Positions 1 to 12,107 of a stretch of 64,000 nucleotides of DNA are shown piece by piece (the stretch's first letter is position 1; the number at the start of each line of letters is the position of its first letter). The stretch comes from Cheiracanthium punctorium (taxonomy: Eukaryota > Arthropoda > Arachnida > Araneae > Cheiracanthiidae). The stretch is taken from NCBI GenBank assembly GCA_038373885.1, contig JAWZYV010006116.1, forward strand, positions 72,001-136,000, in the 5' to 3' direction. Below the pieces are notes generated by a model. The model had not been told where the DNA came from. It made no database searches and saw nothing but the letters and a program-made list of their open reading frames with translations. The position numbers and the translations under genes are program-made.

Positions 1-1700
1 TTCCGAATTTTTTTTTTACCGTGTAGTTAATGAATTTTCTATTACGTAAAATTATTATATTTCATTAATATTTTATAGTATTTCTATTTTTATACGAATC
101 TGAAAAGTTTATCTGATAGTGTAAGACTTAAAATAAGATATTAATTATTTAATATTTTTAATGTCGTGAATACACGGATTTCGTCTACAAACAGGCAAAC
201 ACATCAGTTTAGGAAATGCTGCTGAAAGAAAAGTTTTAATGGCTTCCGAATTTTTTGAAATATTATTTTTGCAGACAGAATTCTTTTCAAAAATAATTTT
301 TTTAAAATGATTTATTTTGTTTATGTTTATGCCATGTTTATTTATTTATTTATTAGACTAAAAAGTTCCATCTGCTTTATGTAAATATCCCCAAACAACA
401 AGTCTTATTCAGTAACTTCGTTGAAAACAAAACTTTTTCTCGGCATAGATTATAAAAGAAATATAATTTGCCAGCCTTAATATAAATTTTAACATTCTAT
501 TTCTCTGTACATCAAGAATTCCTCCGTACTGAAGGTGGCACGCCTCCGCTACTTTTATATTGCAAGGATTGAATTATTGAAAAAGGAGGTCGGCGAAACT
601 ATTTCATTATTGTAAAATAAAATAATAAATTTTGTGTTGAGAAAAGTTATTTTCGAAGTAGTTTCTTGGAAGAATACTTATTTTGAAAATGCGTTATTAG
701 TGAACTTTTATAATGGTCTGCATTTCAGTAAAAACGTATGAATATATAAAAAAGTAGCACTTTATTTGATACACTAATAAGTAAGACGGCAGTCAATTGC
801 AATTTTAACCTTAAAAGCTTATTTAATTTGAAAAGTTTCAATGGGATCAACTTTCAAAAACTTTTCTTTAACGCACTGAAAAAAAAATTCCATTCAATTA
901 AAAGTAGTGCAAATTGTTTTTATGCAAAATTTAAACTTTAATCGTATTTTTCTCTCGTTACTAGTGTCAAATCCTTATCTGTAAACGAAAATTTCAAAGA
1001 CAAACAACATTGCTTTTACTTATATTTTTAACTGTAAATTGTAGCAGGAATAAATTTAAAGCATCCAAAACTACTTTGCACTGGCCCAGAAAGTAGAAAA
1101 GAAGGGAACACTTTGAATTTGCGTTAAAGTTAACCGCAAAATATTTTCCTTGATGGAAAAAAAATGTATTGAACCAAAGCATTTGAAATTATCCTGGAAT
1201 TCAGTAATAATAATAAAGAACTTGTATCCAAAACTATACTTTAAAAAATTACTTTCCTTGCAACTTTATATTATAAAAACATTTTTCTCTAGAAAACTTC
1301 ATTTGTGTTCACAGAAGAATTTTACACACCAGAAAACACAAAAGTTAGCTTTGTATAAATATCTCAAAGAACAATATAAATGCAGTGACTTCGGAAAAAA
1401 ACTTCGAAACAAAATTTAAAAGAAATGAATTTTCCACGTGTTTTAAAATGTTTTAATTTTTTTTTTACATTCCTCTGTATACGCAAATTGATTTTATTAA
1501 AAATGCTAAGCCTACGTATCACTTTTACATAGCAAAAATTGGATTTTTTAAAAGAACGTCGACGAAATTATTTTATTATCTTACTTTTTTTCTTTTAATA
1601 TATGAAATCTGTTTCTTATTTCACTTATTTCAAAAATTCTTGCTTCCGATTTGAATTATTAGAAAAATCCATCTATTAGTTTTAATAGTTTACTTTTGAA
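1..1700. other. AT-rich sequence, no gene recognised
   Basis: Long A and T runs with only short open frames on both strands. No protein motif, tRNA-like box or terminal inverted repeat was recognised. The reading frames at 994-1182 and 1150-1419 are low-complexity, K/F/N-rich translations of AT-rich DNA and are not supported as genes. Confidence 0.6.
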
Positions 1701-1744
1701 TAATATATATATATATATATAGATATATATATATATAATATATA
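1701..1744. repeat. (TA)n microsatellite
   Basis: Dinucleotide AT/TA run with a single interruption (AGATAT). It lies just before the left edge of the foldback-derived copy at 1799. Confidence 0.9.
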
Positions 1745-2503
1745 CACTACTTGCCAAAAGTATTGCAACTTCCAGCAATCTAACCATCTTTTCAAGAATA
1801 AATTAAAAAGAATTCTAAAGTTAAAATTTTGAATTCTTTTAATTTAACCCTGTTTTTTTTGGCAGTCATCCATCAGCCAATAAATCTTTGGAATTCTGTA
1901 TAACATTCAAGTCAATAGAAGGAACTAAGTTTATTGAAGGAATTGAATTCCTGTAAGTTACAGTACTTATTTACCTTTACCAGAATGCGAACAAAATTGC
2001 GCTTTGGTTAGTTTTGTGAATGGATACAGCAATTTGAAATGGGTGTTACTGTATACTGTATTACATTTTTATTGTTACAACAAGTAGCATAGCAATGTCA
2101 GGCACATTATCAAATTGCACATTTGATGATATATTGCAGAATAAATGTAACCAGTTCATGTAACCAGTTATTCACAGCAAACTTTTACGTCTATCCTCCT
2201 GGGAGGATTATATTCGAAATGTTCTGAAATCGAATTTTAGGCATTCTTGAGTGTTGTGTATTTTACAGCAAGAATTTTATCGATATCTCTTTTCTTCTTT
2301 GAGATGCCGCAGAATATGTGAAAACAACATTTTGGGCCTTTATCCTCCATAAATTACGAATTTTGTAAAATACTTTCTAATCTAGCACCTACGCTATAAA
2401 ATCCCACTCGTGCTGAATTTCGAGTTATTAGCTTCAGTAGTTTTGGCTAGGGAAAATATTGACTTACGGAAAACGGATAGAACTTTCCGGTAGACCTAAT
2501 ATG

Positions 2504-3908
2504 CACTCTATAACAAATAAATCGACGCACCAAGAAGGAGGTGTCCGATTGAGACGAAAATTGGTGGATAGGAAGACAATGTACAGAATAGTAAATGATT
2601 AAAATTTCAGAACAATTGAATAATTTATTTCAGAGTTACAGTAACAAGTTCAATAAGGTGTTGACCCGCCGCTAGCCTAGATACAAGCTGCCACACAGCT
2701 TGGCATAGACCGATAAAGCTCCCGGATGGTCTCCTGAGGTATTTCCTGCCACATTCGCTCCAATTGTCGAACGAGGTCAACAACAGTCCGTGCCAGATGC
2801 AATCGCCTTCCCATCATATCCCAGACATGCTCGATGGGAGAGAGATCTGGCGATCTGGCAGGCCAAGGAAGAGTTTGACAAGCTTGCAGACAGTTTAGAG
2901 CAACACGAGCCGTATGTGTTCTGGCATTGTCCTGCTGAAAAACCAGCCCAGGGCACTGCAAAAGGAACGGTAGCAAAACAGGTATTAGGATGTCGTCCAC
3001 TTACCGCTGTGCAGTAAGTGTACCTCTAATGACGACGAAAGGGGTCCGGCTGTCAAAGGAAATGGCACCCCAGACCATAATGCCTTGTTGAGGGTCGGTG
3101 TGGCGTGCAATAGTGAAAGCAGTATCCCCCCCTCTGCCCTGTGCGTCTCCAAACACGTCTTCGATGATCGTCAGGACACAGTTGGAAGCGGGATTCGTCA
3201 TTAAAGACTATACGTCCCCAGTCGGCATCATTCCAACCTGATAGAGCCCTGCACCACTGTAATCTGGCTCGGCAGTGTGCAGGCGTGAGTGGCAGGTGGC
3301 GTAACGGTCGGCGCGAGCGTGGATTTCGCTCTCTCAACCGTCTGTGAATGGTCATGATGGACACTGGTGTTTGGGTTGAACGTCTGATGGTTGATAGAGA
3401 TGAAGAAGGCGCTGTGGCAGCTGATCGGACCATCACTCTGTCCTCACGATTTGTTGTAGCCCTAGGCCGACCGCTACCATCCTGACGCTGCACTCTGCCA
3501 TTTTCCACCCATCCTTGTCAGCATCTTTGAATCGTCGCATCGCTTCGACTCAAATGACGAGCGATTCTCCAATGAGTCCAACCGGCCTCTTTCAATCCAA
3601 TGATACGACCTCTGTCAAACTCTGACAGTTGCTCGTAATGAGCACGAATCCTGCAGCGAGGCATTTTTTAAGTTGTTGAAAGTTCATCTGAATCGCAATC
3701 AAACCGAAAGTTTTAACAACCGTTGAAGAACTGCTCCTTATATACGTCTGCTGGATGCGCAGTTCCGATGCGCTAGAGATCAAACTATTCATTCATTGGA
3801 CACCAAATTTGAATCATTTGCATATCTGTTCAAAACATTCATGCATGCGAAATTTCAAAGAAATCGGATGATTGTTTCTTGGTGCGTCGATTTTTTTGTT
3901 ATAGAGTG
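2504..3908 (-). mobile_element. Tc1-like transposon, copy 1 (dead)
   Basis: Terminal inverted repeats start CACTCTATAACAAA at both ends (2504 and 3908). A TA follows the right end, while the left flank reads TG, so the TA duplication is decayed on that side. The element is 1405 bp, a normal Tc1 length, and carries a broken transposase on the minus strand. It sits inside the foldback-derived sequence 1799-4554. Confidence 0.9.
2677..3664 (-). pseudogene. Tc1 transposase pseudogene, copy 1
   Basis: Reading the minus strand from an ATG at 3662-3664 gives a start MPRCRIRAHYEQLSEFDRG, then the helix-turn-helix region, a premature TGA where a Trp codon is expected (after IQRC), and the GRPR motif (GSGRPRATT). 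The first catalytic Asp is present (FNDESRF). A G-run frameshift lies near 3130, and a TAA in-frame stop near 3000 (LTAQR then stop). Beyond these come the second Asp (QQDNART) and the Glu (SPIEHVW). With one frameshift and two stops it cannot encode a transposase. The family cuts and pastes DNA at TA sites. The same TGA is present in copy 2, so it is ancestral to both. Confidence 0.9.
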
Positions 3909-4554
3909 TATATATACATATATATGCTTTATTAAACGTTGTTCTTTCTTTTGAGTTCAATATCAGACAGAATTCCAAAGATTTATTGTCTGATGGATGA
4001 CTGCCAAAAACAACAGGGTTGAATTTTTTCATCTTTAGAATAAATGTTGCATCTGAAAATCCTCATACATAGGTACATACATACGATTTTTTTTCTCTGC
4101 TCCTGAGCAGAAAGCCAAGATGAAATTATTTTGGGATGTAGGATTATTCCGTCTTAATAACATATAAAAATTTAATGCATGTGTCTGTGATCAGACATGC
4201 TGAAAAAAATTCATGATGTTTTTTAGCAAATGCAGTGCTCATGCATAAACTATAGTAAATGCGTTAATTTCGATAACAATTTTGGAATTAGCGTAAAAAG
4301 TTACTCCTAGAAACAAAATTTCACTTCAGTAACTTTTACAGGTAAGGAGTTATGTAAGGATTTGAGAAAAAAGTTGGCGCATCTTGCAGAAACCTTAAAA
4401 ATTTGCATAATTAATTTCTCTGTAATTAACTATCGTAGAAACTTCAAAATTGAGATTTGTTGATATCTTAGCCCATAAATCCTCTATATAAAATTTGAGA
4501 AAAATCTAAGTTGGTGTGGTGAACTGCACTGTTTGATCTGACATGGAATGACCC

Positions 4555-4856
4555 ATAACAAAATATCTTCCGTGTTATGAGGGGGAGGGGGTCTACTGTA
4601 GTGTGAAGTTTAAATTTTTATGTACCAATGGACATGCAAGAACCAAGCAATGTGTAGCTCAGTAACATTCTATCTGATCCAATCTTCGGGTTTTGTCTGT
4701 TGAAATTATGTCTTTTTTACAAATAAGCCTTATTAGGGGCCGAATGCCTCATACGAAAAGCGAGCGTAGCAAGTCTGGGGGCCTTGGCCCCATGTATATA
4801 AAAAAGAAACAATAATAATTAATTAAAATTAAATTTATATATATCCCATATCCCCC
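4555..4856. other. No gene recognised; remnant of a GC-rich MITE terminus
   Basis: Mostly unique AT-rich sequence. At 4733-4795 there is a short GC-rich patch (GGGGGCCTTGGCCCC) resembling the end of an hAT-type MITE, but no partner end was found. Confidence 0.4.
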
Positions 4857-5290
4857 CAGGGTGTCCCATAGTTATTGGTACAGACTTTAAGGGAAGGTAG
4901 GGTACATAATAAGGAATAAGAATTACACAGCAATGTAGGGATGGAAACGTCGTCTTCATGCAGCTGTTAATAATCACTTTGGAACAAGTGTTGAAATAAT
5001 ACTGAACTTCCCGTTTATGGCTCTTCAAAAACAATGTATCTTTGATAGAAAACACGCGACTAAATTGGATAGTTTAAAACTTCATTTCATAGATGAAATT
5101 TTTGGAGACAAGCCCACTCTTTATGAGACTGGTTTATGAAATGAGACGAATACTTGAAAACTTTTCCAAAAGTGATTATTAGCAGGTAAGTGAAAATGGC
5201 GTTTTTAACCCCAGATTGCTATGTGATTCCGATTCCTTATTATGTGACATCTCTCCTTAAATTTTGTGCCAATAATTTTGGGGCACCCTG
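4857..5290. repeat. Palindromic mariner-like MITE
   Basis: The left arm starts CAGGGTGTCCCATAGTTATT at 4857. The right arm is its diverged reverse complement, ending GGGGCACCCTG at 5290. The arms stay recognisably inverted for nearly 200 bp each (shared ACATAATAAGGAAT, TAGCAAT and TAATAATCACTTT motifs), leaving a short central spacer near 5050-5100. There is no coding capacity. The CAGGGTGTCCCA terminus is typical of mariner-derived MITEs. The open frames at 4819-5055 and 5190-5375 are translations of the two arms. Confidence 0.75.
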
Positions 5291-5425
5291 CATTATATGT
5301 GTATGTACATATGTGTATACATGGGCGAGTTCATTTGATTCATTGTTAAATAAAATAATGAAATTGATCATATAAATTGCAGTTTTTTCTTATAACAAAA
5401 TATTGGATTTTATGTTAAATTATGA

Positions 5426-5715
5426 AGCTCGGTGGTGCAACGGTTAGCGCATTGCGCCGCGATGCCACAGGTCCGGAGTTCGATTCCCAGGCTGCGCAAG
5501 GTTCACTCAGCCTGTAATCGCTTGATTGGGTCGATAAAATGAGGACCAAGCTTGCCTGGGAGTTAAACACTGGGGGCTTCACGTCAGGCTGACCCATTGA
5601 CCACTTGGCCGAGGTATATGCTTTCGTAACCCAAAACCCATGGTCGAGAAGGGTAGTTGGGCAGTGCAGGCCTTGGGCCGCAAGTGGGCTGTCTCGCCAA
5701 TGTTTAACTCTTAAC
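5426..5715 (+). repeat. tRNA-derived SINE, family I, copy 1
   Basis: The head carries RNA polymerase III-like internal promoter boxes: box A TGGTGCAACGGTTAGCGC and box B GAGTTCGATTCCC, spaced as in a tRNA. A tRNA-unrelated body follows, containing GGGTCGATAAAATGAGGACC and ending CTCGCCAATGTTTAACTC. A second, head-truncated copy with the same body lies on the minus strand at 52825-53040, which shows that this is a dispersed family and not a tRNA gene. An ATCT-rich simple tail follows near 5770-5800. Confidence 0.85.
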
Positions 5716-5805
5716 GTTTAATTACATTCATATTTCTATACAACTAGCAAATCTTTCCTTTGGGTTTAAAATCCATCTATATCTATCTATCTATCTATTT
5801 ATATA

Positions 5806-6842
5806 CACTATGTACAGTAAAGTCCCTTGCCACTCTCTTAACTTTGGAACGGTTGCTACTATATTCATAAAAGTGATATCTAGGTACAGTAAAGTAGCCG
5901 TGCGCTGCAGAATGGAACCGCCTGCGGCATCACCTGGTGGGAAAACTGCGGAGTTAGCATTCCTAACTCGAAAACGAAGTGAGATAGGTAAAAAAACTGA
6001 TTTACAAAGTTGTAGAGCATCATCGATCAAGAAAGAAAAGACACCTTGTGGACATTAATGCGAAGAATAGAACGGTTAAAACGCGAATTATTTTTTTCGT
6101 GATTTCCTACACGGTGACGTCATGAAACTTGAATGGAGGAAGAAATGATTAAGGTAAAACGCGACAACGTGATGTTCTTAAGACGTCTCGACTAAATCAG
6201 TACTTAAACAACGAATTCGGGAATCAAATAATTCGGTATGGTGGTTTCAAAAAGTGGCCTCATTGTTCGCTTGACCTGACTCTACTGGACTTTTTCCTGT
6301 GGGGATACCTGCAGCAGCAGGCGTATGCGACCCCACCGCAAACATTGCAGGACCTTAAACGAGGCATTACGGACACTTGTGCCATCGTGCTCTATGTACC
6401 CACGTGTGCAACGTGACATTCAAACGAGGATCCAAATATGCATTGCAGCTAACGATGAGAAGTTTGAAGATCTCAAATAAAAATATAGCATTGTTATAAT
6501 TATTTTTTTCTATCTCAGATCGTTTTCTCACGTTACAGTATAGAAAATCACGAAAAAACAAATGCTGGTTTTAACCGCTCTCTTTTCCCCATTAATGTCC
6601 ACAAGCTGCCCTTTCATACTAAATCGATGATGTTCTACAACTTTCTAAATCACTGTTTTTCTATCTCATTCCTTTTTCGAGATAGGAATGCCAACTTCGA
6701 AGTTTTGCACCAGAAGCCGTTGTAGGTGGTTGCATTCAGTAGCGCATGGCTATTTCCGCTACTGAATCTATACTCATTTTTATGAATATAGCAGCAGCCG
6801 ATCCTAAGTTAAAGGGTTCAAGGGATTTAAGTGGACATATTG
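5806..6842 (+). mobile_element. Mariner-family element with long inverted repeats
   Basis: Termini CACTATGTACAGTAAAGTCCC (left) and the matching inverted CAATATGTCCACTTAAATCCC (right) are each flanked by TA (5804-5805 and 6843-6844), the target duplicated by Tc1/mariner elements. The inverted arms extend about 300 bp each side (5806-6110 and 6540-6842), with shared blocks such as CTATATTCATAAAA and TTGTGGACATTAATG. Between them is only a C-terminal transposase remnant, so this is an internally deleted, non-autonomous derivative. Confidence 0.85.
6252..6475 (+). pseudogene. Mariner-family transposase C-terminal remnant
   Basis: Translation gives KWPHCSLDLTLLDFFLWGYL, the SPDLTPxDFFLWG block that carries the third catalytic acidic residue in this mariner-related family. 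It continues with TPPQTLQDLKRGITDTC and then a frame break. The catalytic block and a short tail are all that survive of a protein that is normally about 350 residues. It lies between the two inverted arms of 5806-6842. Confidence 0.85.
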
Positions 6843-8274
6843 TATATATATAAAATCTTATTCATATTTTTTATTTCGAAAATTCTTAAGAGTCAATTAA
6901 AAGTATATGAACCAACATCCACATATAAATTTAAAAAGATGAGAAATATGAATTAAAATATAATTACTTGATTGAGATTTTCCTTTATTATAACTTACCG
7001 AATCAAACTTTTGGGATGTGTTTTCAATGCAATTGAAGGAATACGGTAAAAATAAAACATCATTTTCTGACGTGAAATTATTTTATGTTCACAATATTTA
7101 AATAGAAAAACTCGTTTGTGAATACAAAATAATTTTATTTACGTAAACGGAGGAGTTTACGTTCCAGAAAGCATGAACGTATATAAATACCGCTGGAAGC
7201 ACAATATTCTTTAAAACAAAAACATTTCCCCATAACCGAAAGAAATGTATTTCTCACTTAAATAAGTTTTTACACTACATTCTTCTGCAAATAAAACTGT
7301 CTCTTTACTGGAGTTGTTATGCCTCAGAAAGTTTCATAACGCAAAGATTGAATGCTCTGTAGAAGGTCATTTAAACTATTTCATTAACGTAAAATAAAAT
7401 TTAAACTGGAGAAGAGTTTCTCTCATGTTTTTTTTTCACTAGAACTTGGGTTTTAGAACTGGATTATTTTGGATGTTTCTGATTATTTACATCATATGAG
7501 AAATTCCGGTAAAAAATTCAGTAAAAGAAGGAGTTGCGCACAAAACAAAATGTAAAAGACGAATATTCGAATTTTTTTTTTCTTTTAATATCATATCTTC
7601 TCAAAAATTTGAAATTGGAAGCATTCGCTCAAACTTATCTTTCATGGTTCCCGCTAGTTATACTACGTAACTATAGTCACGTAACTATAGACTGAAAATA
7701 CACAAAGAAACTTTCAATGAAATATAAGTTATCTTTATTTTTCAGTTATCTATCCAACAAATCTTTAATATTCATTTACGCTTAATGTTTACACAGAAAA
7801 TCATATATTGTCGTTCGACGTGTTGCGTGCTGGTGGATATTATTTTGTGTGATGCATAGATTGGGAAATGATGAAACGCTACAAAATTTTAACTGATGTG
7901 GACAAAAGCTATCTGTTTTATTAAAAAAATAAAAGATAACGAAAATTAGCGAAGTATTTTTCTATTAAAATCATTAGGAATTAATCAAAGTTTACTAAAA
8001 TGACATATGAGTGTACAGGACGTTTTAAATCTAAACGTTTAAACGGAGCTATACTGCATAAAACTTTAAATATTGCTTATGCTTTATATAAATTGTAAAA
8101 GATTATAATGATAACTGCTGTTTTAGTGCTGTGTGAACGCCCGGGCAGATTGAAGAATTTATCCATGTGTATTTTGCTATGGTTAAAGGAACATTCGAAC
8201 CAATTTAATTTAGTGAACTACAAATTAAAAGGCAATATTCCATAGTAATTCTTAAACACATAAAGAAGCTGTTT
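6843..8274. other. AT-rich sequence, no gene recognised
   Basis: No open frame with recognisable motifs and no clear terminal repeats. A 13-bp direct doublet (TACGTAACTATAG / CACGTAACTATAG) lies near 7663-7690. Confidence 0.5.
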
Positions 8275-8282
8275 CATTAGTA

Positions 8283-8570
8283 CAGCGTTTTTCAACCTGT
8301 GGGGTGTGCCCCCCAAGGGGGGCGCAGAGCATTTGCAGGGAAGGGCACGAGAAAAATCAAAGAGCAAGTAGTAATGCATGTTTTTAAAAAATCATCTTAT
8401 TTAGTCTCATTTTTACTCAAAAATATATCCATGTTCGCTTAAAATATTCATTCAAACTTTACTGATAACATTATTTTGTAGAAAATTCGACTAAATGTTC
8501 ATTGATAAAGATTGAAAAACTGAAAAATGTAAGGGGAGGGGGCGCGACGTTAAAAGTTTGAGAACCGCTG
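8283..8570. mobile_element. hAT-type MITE with perfect 8-bp target duplication
   Basis: Termini are CAGCGTTTTTCAACC at the left and TTTGAGAACCGCTG at the right, that is, inverted CAGCGGTTCTCAAA. The element is bracketed by an exact 8-bp direct repeat CATTAGTA at 8275-8282 and 8571-8578. A CAGNG terminus with an 8-bp duplication is the hAT signature. It is 288 bp, non-coding, and contains a GC-rich segment (GGGGGGCGCAGAGC). Confidence 0.93.
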
Positions 8571-8907
8571 CATTAGTAGATAAAAATCACAATAGTAGTG
8601 ACGGAAAATAAACCAATAAATAAAAGTAAATTATCATTAAAACACAATGTATTTGAATAGACACTTAACTCAATAATCTTCTGAGAAATTGAAAAAGTTC
8701 ATCTCCATGGGAAAATTACAAATTAAAATATTTTAGTTAAATGAATATTGCTGTTTAATCTCAGTTAACAGGCAGGTGTGTTTGTTGGCATTTCTTGAGG
8801 CAGATGTTTTTCATAAGCGTGTTTTGAGTTAAAGTCTTATACTCTTTAGCATTTATGAAATTTCAACAATTATCTCCTGCTTATTATCAACTGCTTTAAT
8901 GTTGTTG

Positions 8908-9824
8908 AATTTAGCCTAAAATGATCCCCTTAAGCTTTAAGCTTGTATAAAATAACATAAATGTTAAAATAAAATTTTGGCTCTTTGCTATCATATATTA
9001 CACTGTATTTAAATCATAAACAAATTTTAGTAATATTTTAAAAGCAGTTTGAGTAATGAAAAATATAGAATTTTCAGAAAGTGTCCAAAGGATCACTATA
9101 CACTCAACCAAATGGCAAAATTATCCTTCCTTTGAAAATAATTGTAAATTTTTTTTATCGGCAAAATAAAAGATGTAAAAGACATTATGGCTATAAATAA
9201 TGAAATCAAATAGGTTTTACAACCATACAACATGCATAATTTATTTTTAAAAAATTTAAAATAAAAAAATGTGTCACAAGAAATAAAAGGGAATATTTCA
9301 AAATTATAATTCAAAATTTCTGGCCTACAATAAAAGCGAAAACAATTAAATAATGTAATGGGGAGTCACGCATTTTGAGAACGGTTGAAGACCTGCCATG
9401 ATGTATAAGACCCGGAACTGGAGTGTCTTCACTTGATGATCATTGTACCCGGCAGTTTGGCTATCCATTTTCGGTAATACTACTGGATGACGCCGAGAAA
9501 CATAACAAACTTACCAAGTGTAATTCCCATTTAAAAACGTACTCTATTCAGTAAACCAAGTCATATTTCTGTACATGAAAGACTGTATATCTAAATAAAT
9601 AGGAAAGGTAGTGCTTCCCTTACAACAGATGTTATAAAACCTAGTTTTCCAAAAAAATTCTATTTAGACACGTAACACTTCAAACGAGTTGCTTGAATAC
9701 CGCCATTGCTTTTCCTTCACTTGGTATATCTAGTTTGTGTGTTACCTGGTAGATAGAGCTACCTGTATGAAAGAAAACACGTGTGGATCGTTTTACTCGC
9801 TAGGATCATTTTGGAACACCTTCC
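8908..9824. mobile_element. GGTGGCCC-family DNA element, copy A (non-autonomous)
   Basis: Homologous, in inverted orientation, to 23426-24387. Shared blocks include a GGAGTxACGCATTTTGAGAA motif, the AATTATTTTCAAAGGAAG/GGAAGG block and the terminal GATCATTTTGGxxCACCTTCC. The right end is clear (9824). The left end is degraded to TTAGCCTAAAATGATCC. No coding capacity was recognised; the frame at 9096-9314 is low-complexity. Confidence 0.75.
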
Positions 9825-9832
9825 TCTATATC

Positions 9833-10042
9833 TCTTTTCTTGTTTTAGAGCACGTAGCATATGTGAAAAGAATGTTTTAGCCCCCTATTCCCCGTAAGTT
9901 TCGAAACTTTGAAAATGCTGTCCATTCTAGCTCCTACGCTAAAAAACTCACGTGCCAAATTTTGTATTATTAGCTTTAGTAGTTTTGGCTAAGCAAAATG
10001 TTGACATAAAAAAAAGACATTACTTTCCCGTACACCTAATAA
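9833..10042 (+). repeat. Fragment of the foldback element interior
   Basis: Diverged direct copy of 2288-2508: both contain a TCTCTTTTCTT start, CTCCTACGCT/CACCTACGCT, GTATTATTAGCTTTAGTAGTTTTGGCTA-type sequence and a TACACCTAAT/TAGACCTAAT end. It abuts the right end of copy A at 9824. It shows that this interior segment also spreads independently of the Tc1. Confidence 0.75.
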
Positions 10043-10757
10043 TTGTGTAGATGGTCTTTCAATTAGACTAAATTCAAATAAAATGTATAAAACACTAATC
10101 TACAAACTAGTCTAAATAGTTATTTTTTGCAAGACTTAGAACTGACGATTTTCGATATTTTCATAAAATCGTGGAAAGTTTACGATATTTAAAGAATTTA
10201 GGCAGACATAATTTAGAAGTAATAAAACTTTAGGAATTTACTTTTACAAAGCCGACCAGAAATTAAAAAATGTGCTTAGAAAAAAAAAGAAACTTTCAGT
10301 TCAACTAAGTTCCAGCTATTTTGAGATTAAAAAAAATCTTCTTCATTAAGTACAAAGAAATCTGAATTAGGTGTCGAGTATTTCTGAAGATGAATACTGG
10401 CTGCATGAGTGAAAACAATACGTAAACTCCGTGAAGGTTGCGATTCACAGAGGAAGCCTAATTTTTATGCGAATTTAGAATTTCTTAGGATGTCACTACT
10501 TCATGTGGCTTTAAGTTAACACAATTCACCTAATGTCAGGTCAACGTTCCACATGTATTTTAGTTCATTAAAGCATGTGATTACTTTTTTACTGACTAGT
10601 AATTTTAGTACTTAATACGTGAAATGTATCATGATTTTAAGAAACACCATTTATTTCTGTTGAAATAAATAAAAACGAAAAGCACAAATTCGACGAGAAT
10701 ACAAGTGCAACATTAACATTAAATAATTTTAAGAACTTGTGTTATAAGAAAATACAG
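10043..10757. other. AT-rich sequence, no gene recognised
   Basis: No motif, promoter-like box pair or terminal repeat seen. Confidence 0.5.
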
Positions 10758-10964
10758 TTATTTATTTTAATAACAGACAGAAATCTGCCAAGTGGGCATG
10801 ATTTACTTCGTGCCCACCTTCACCGTTATAACGTGGTGAATTCACCGGTGTGTGTTTTGTGTTCGAGTGGACAATGTATGACTGCTCTGCATTTGGACGA
10901 TTGCTCTGCAATATTGTCTTGTAGCTCTATGTTCAAAAATATTGGAGAGCTCGAAGCCTCATGA
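10758..10964 (+). pseudogene. Non-LTR retrotransposon (LINE) 3' coding remnant
   Basis: The translation LPSGHDLLRAHLHRYNVVNS is followed by a zinc-knuckle-like CVLCSSGQ ... HLDDC. This matches the conserved C-terminal tail after the reverse transcriptase/RNase H of Jockey/R1-like LINEs (tGH..L..HLhR......C.lC......aeHll..C). The frame closes at 10962. No reverse transcriptase lies upstream, so this is a 5'-truncated copy, the usual outcome of target-primed reverse transcription. Confidence 0.75.
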
Positions 10965-11291
10965 CCTGAAGGTGCAATGGCAGGCATTCGCTAAATAATA
11001 AATATTTATTTTAATGAAAAATTTTGCTACATTTTTGTAAGCTCCAAATTCTATTTCAGTAAGATCTTTATTCTGGAAACTTTGAACAGTAACTTCGAGC
11101 TCCATTTAAATAATATTCCAAAAGTAAAACTTTGAAGAATTATTTAATCGGATTTTAAATGAATGTTTGCATTATATCATACATGACGGAACTTCGTGAT
11201 CCCAATATTTTCTGAATAACAAAGATTTGAAATGAAATGATGAAACTATTCATTAAGTAAAAATTATAACTGATATTAGGATTACTTAGGG

Positions 11292-12099
11292 CAGTGGCGG
11301 CTCCTCCATTTGAGCACATGAGCACGTGTACCCCCCAAAAGGAAAACTAAAGAATGAACACATTAACAAATTAAATTTAAAACAAATATTAAGCACACTT
11401 CTACATTTATGTGAATTTAAAGCGTGACTTAACTCTCTTCCCCCTCCCCCCACTCTTATTAAATAGGATTATTATAGCTAACGCACTGTAGTGTAAGCTA
11501 AACTGTAGTGTAGCTGAAGCAATGGCAGCACAGTCTTCCATCAATCGCACGTGCGAACGGAAAAATTTCCCCTTGAACCGGTGTCTGGGATCAGAAGCCG
11601 AGACAGCTGCAAAGAAGTTCGGCACTGATGAAATCATTCAGTTCGCACATTTTCATTGTGCACACATTGCCAATTTTACGGTATCGCTTCCGGAATTTCC
11701 CTTGGTTTGTTATTTTCGGTTAGTGAATTAATTTTTATTTCATTTTCTTAATATTTTCTTTATTTCTATCATTTTTCACCACATTATTTTTTACAAACTA
11801 GTGTAAATAATTAAGATGGGAGTAAAAGACGTGAGCTAAAGCAATGGCATTTTTCAATATTATGCTTTGAAAAAAAATTGAAATAAAATGAATCAAGACA
11901 GCACCTTTGGTAAAATTTATCTTGGTGACAAAATGTAAGACCAAAGATGACTTGTTTTCTTTCAGTTGCGTGCATTGTTTTCCTTTAACTGCTGGAAACG
12001 CAAATCTATTTTAGTTTATAAGGTGCGTCGTATCTGCATATTTAATTTTCGAAATTCGTTTTGTTAACCTCTTTTTAAATAACCTACGAGACGCCACTG
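11292..12099. mobile_element. hAT-like element with perfect 8-bp target duplication
   Basis: Left end CAGTGGCGGCTCCTCC; right end ACGAGACGCCACTG, that is, inverted CAGTGGCGTCTCGT. An exact 8-bp repeat ACTTAGGG flanks both sides (11284-11291 and 12100-12107). It is 808 bp. Internal frames (11407-11637 minus, 11522-11731 plus) overlap each other and show no transposase motif, so it is treated as non-autonomous. Confidence 0.92.
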
Positions 12100-12107
12100 A
12101 CTTAGGG

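Larger units (their letters stand above)
1799..4554 (-). mobile_element. Foldback element with embedded Tc1, copy 1 (one arm truncated)
   Basis: This stretch is the reverse complement of most of 47755-50718. The match covers the flank sequences, the embedded Tc1 at the same internal position, and the outer terminus, which reads CATGGAATGACCC and ends at 4554. The second terminal arm is missing: homology stops at 1799 inside an AT-rich block. Compared with copy 2 it also lacks about 190 bp corresponding to 48285-48470. Because both copies hold the Tc1 at the same place and share a premature TGA, the Tc1 was captured before the composite was copied. See 47755-51418 for the complete version. Confidence 0.85.

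Noticed and set aside
5426..5500. Possible functional tRNA gene
   Set aside because: Boxes A and B are present, but the sequence continues into a body shared with 52825-53040, and no full cloverleaf could be paired. It is a SINE head.
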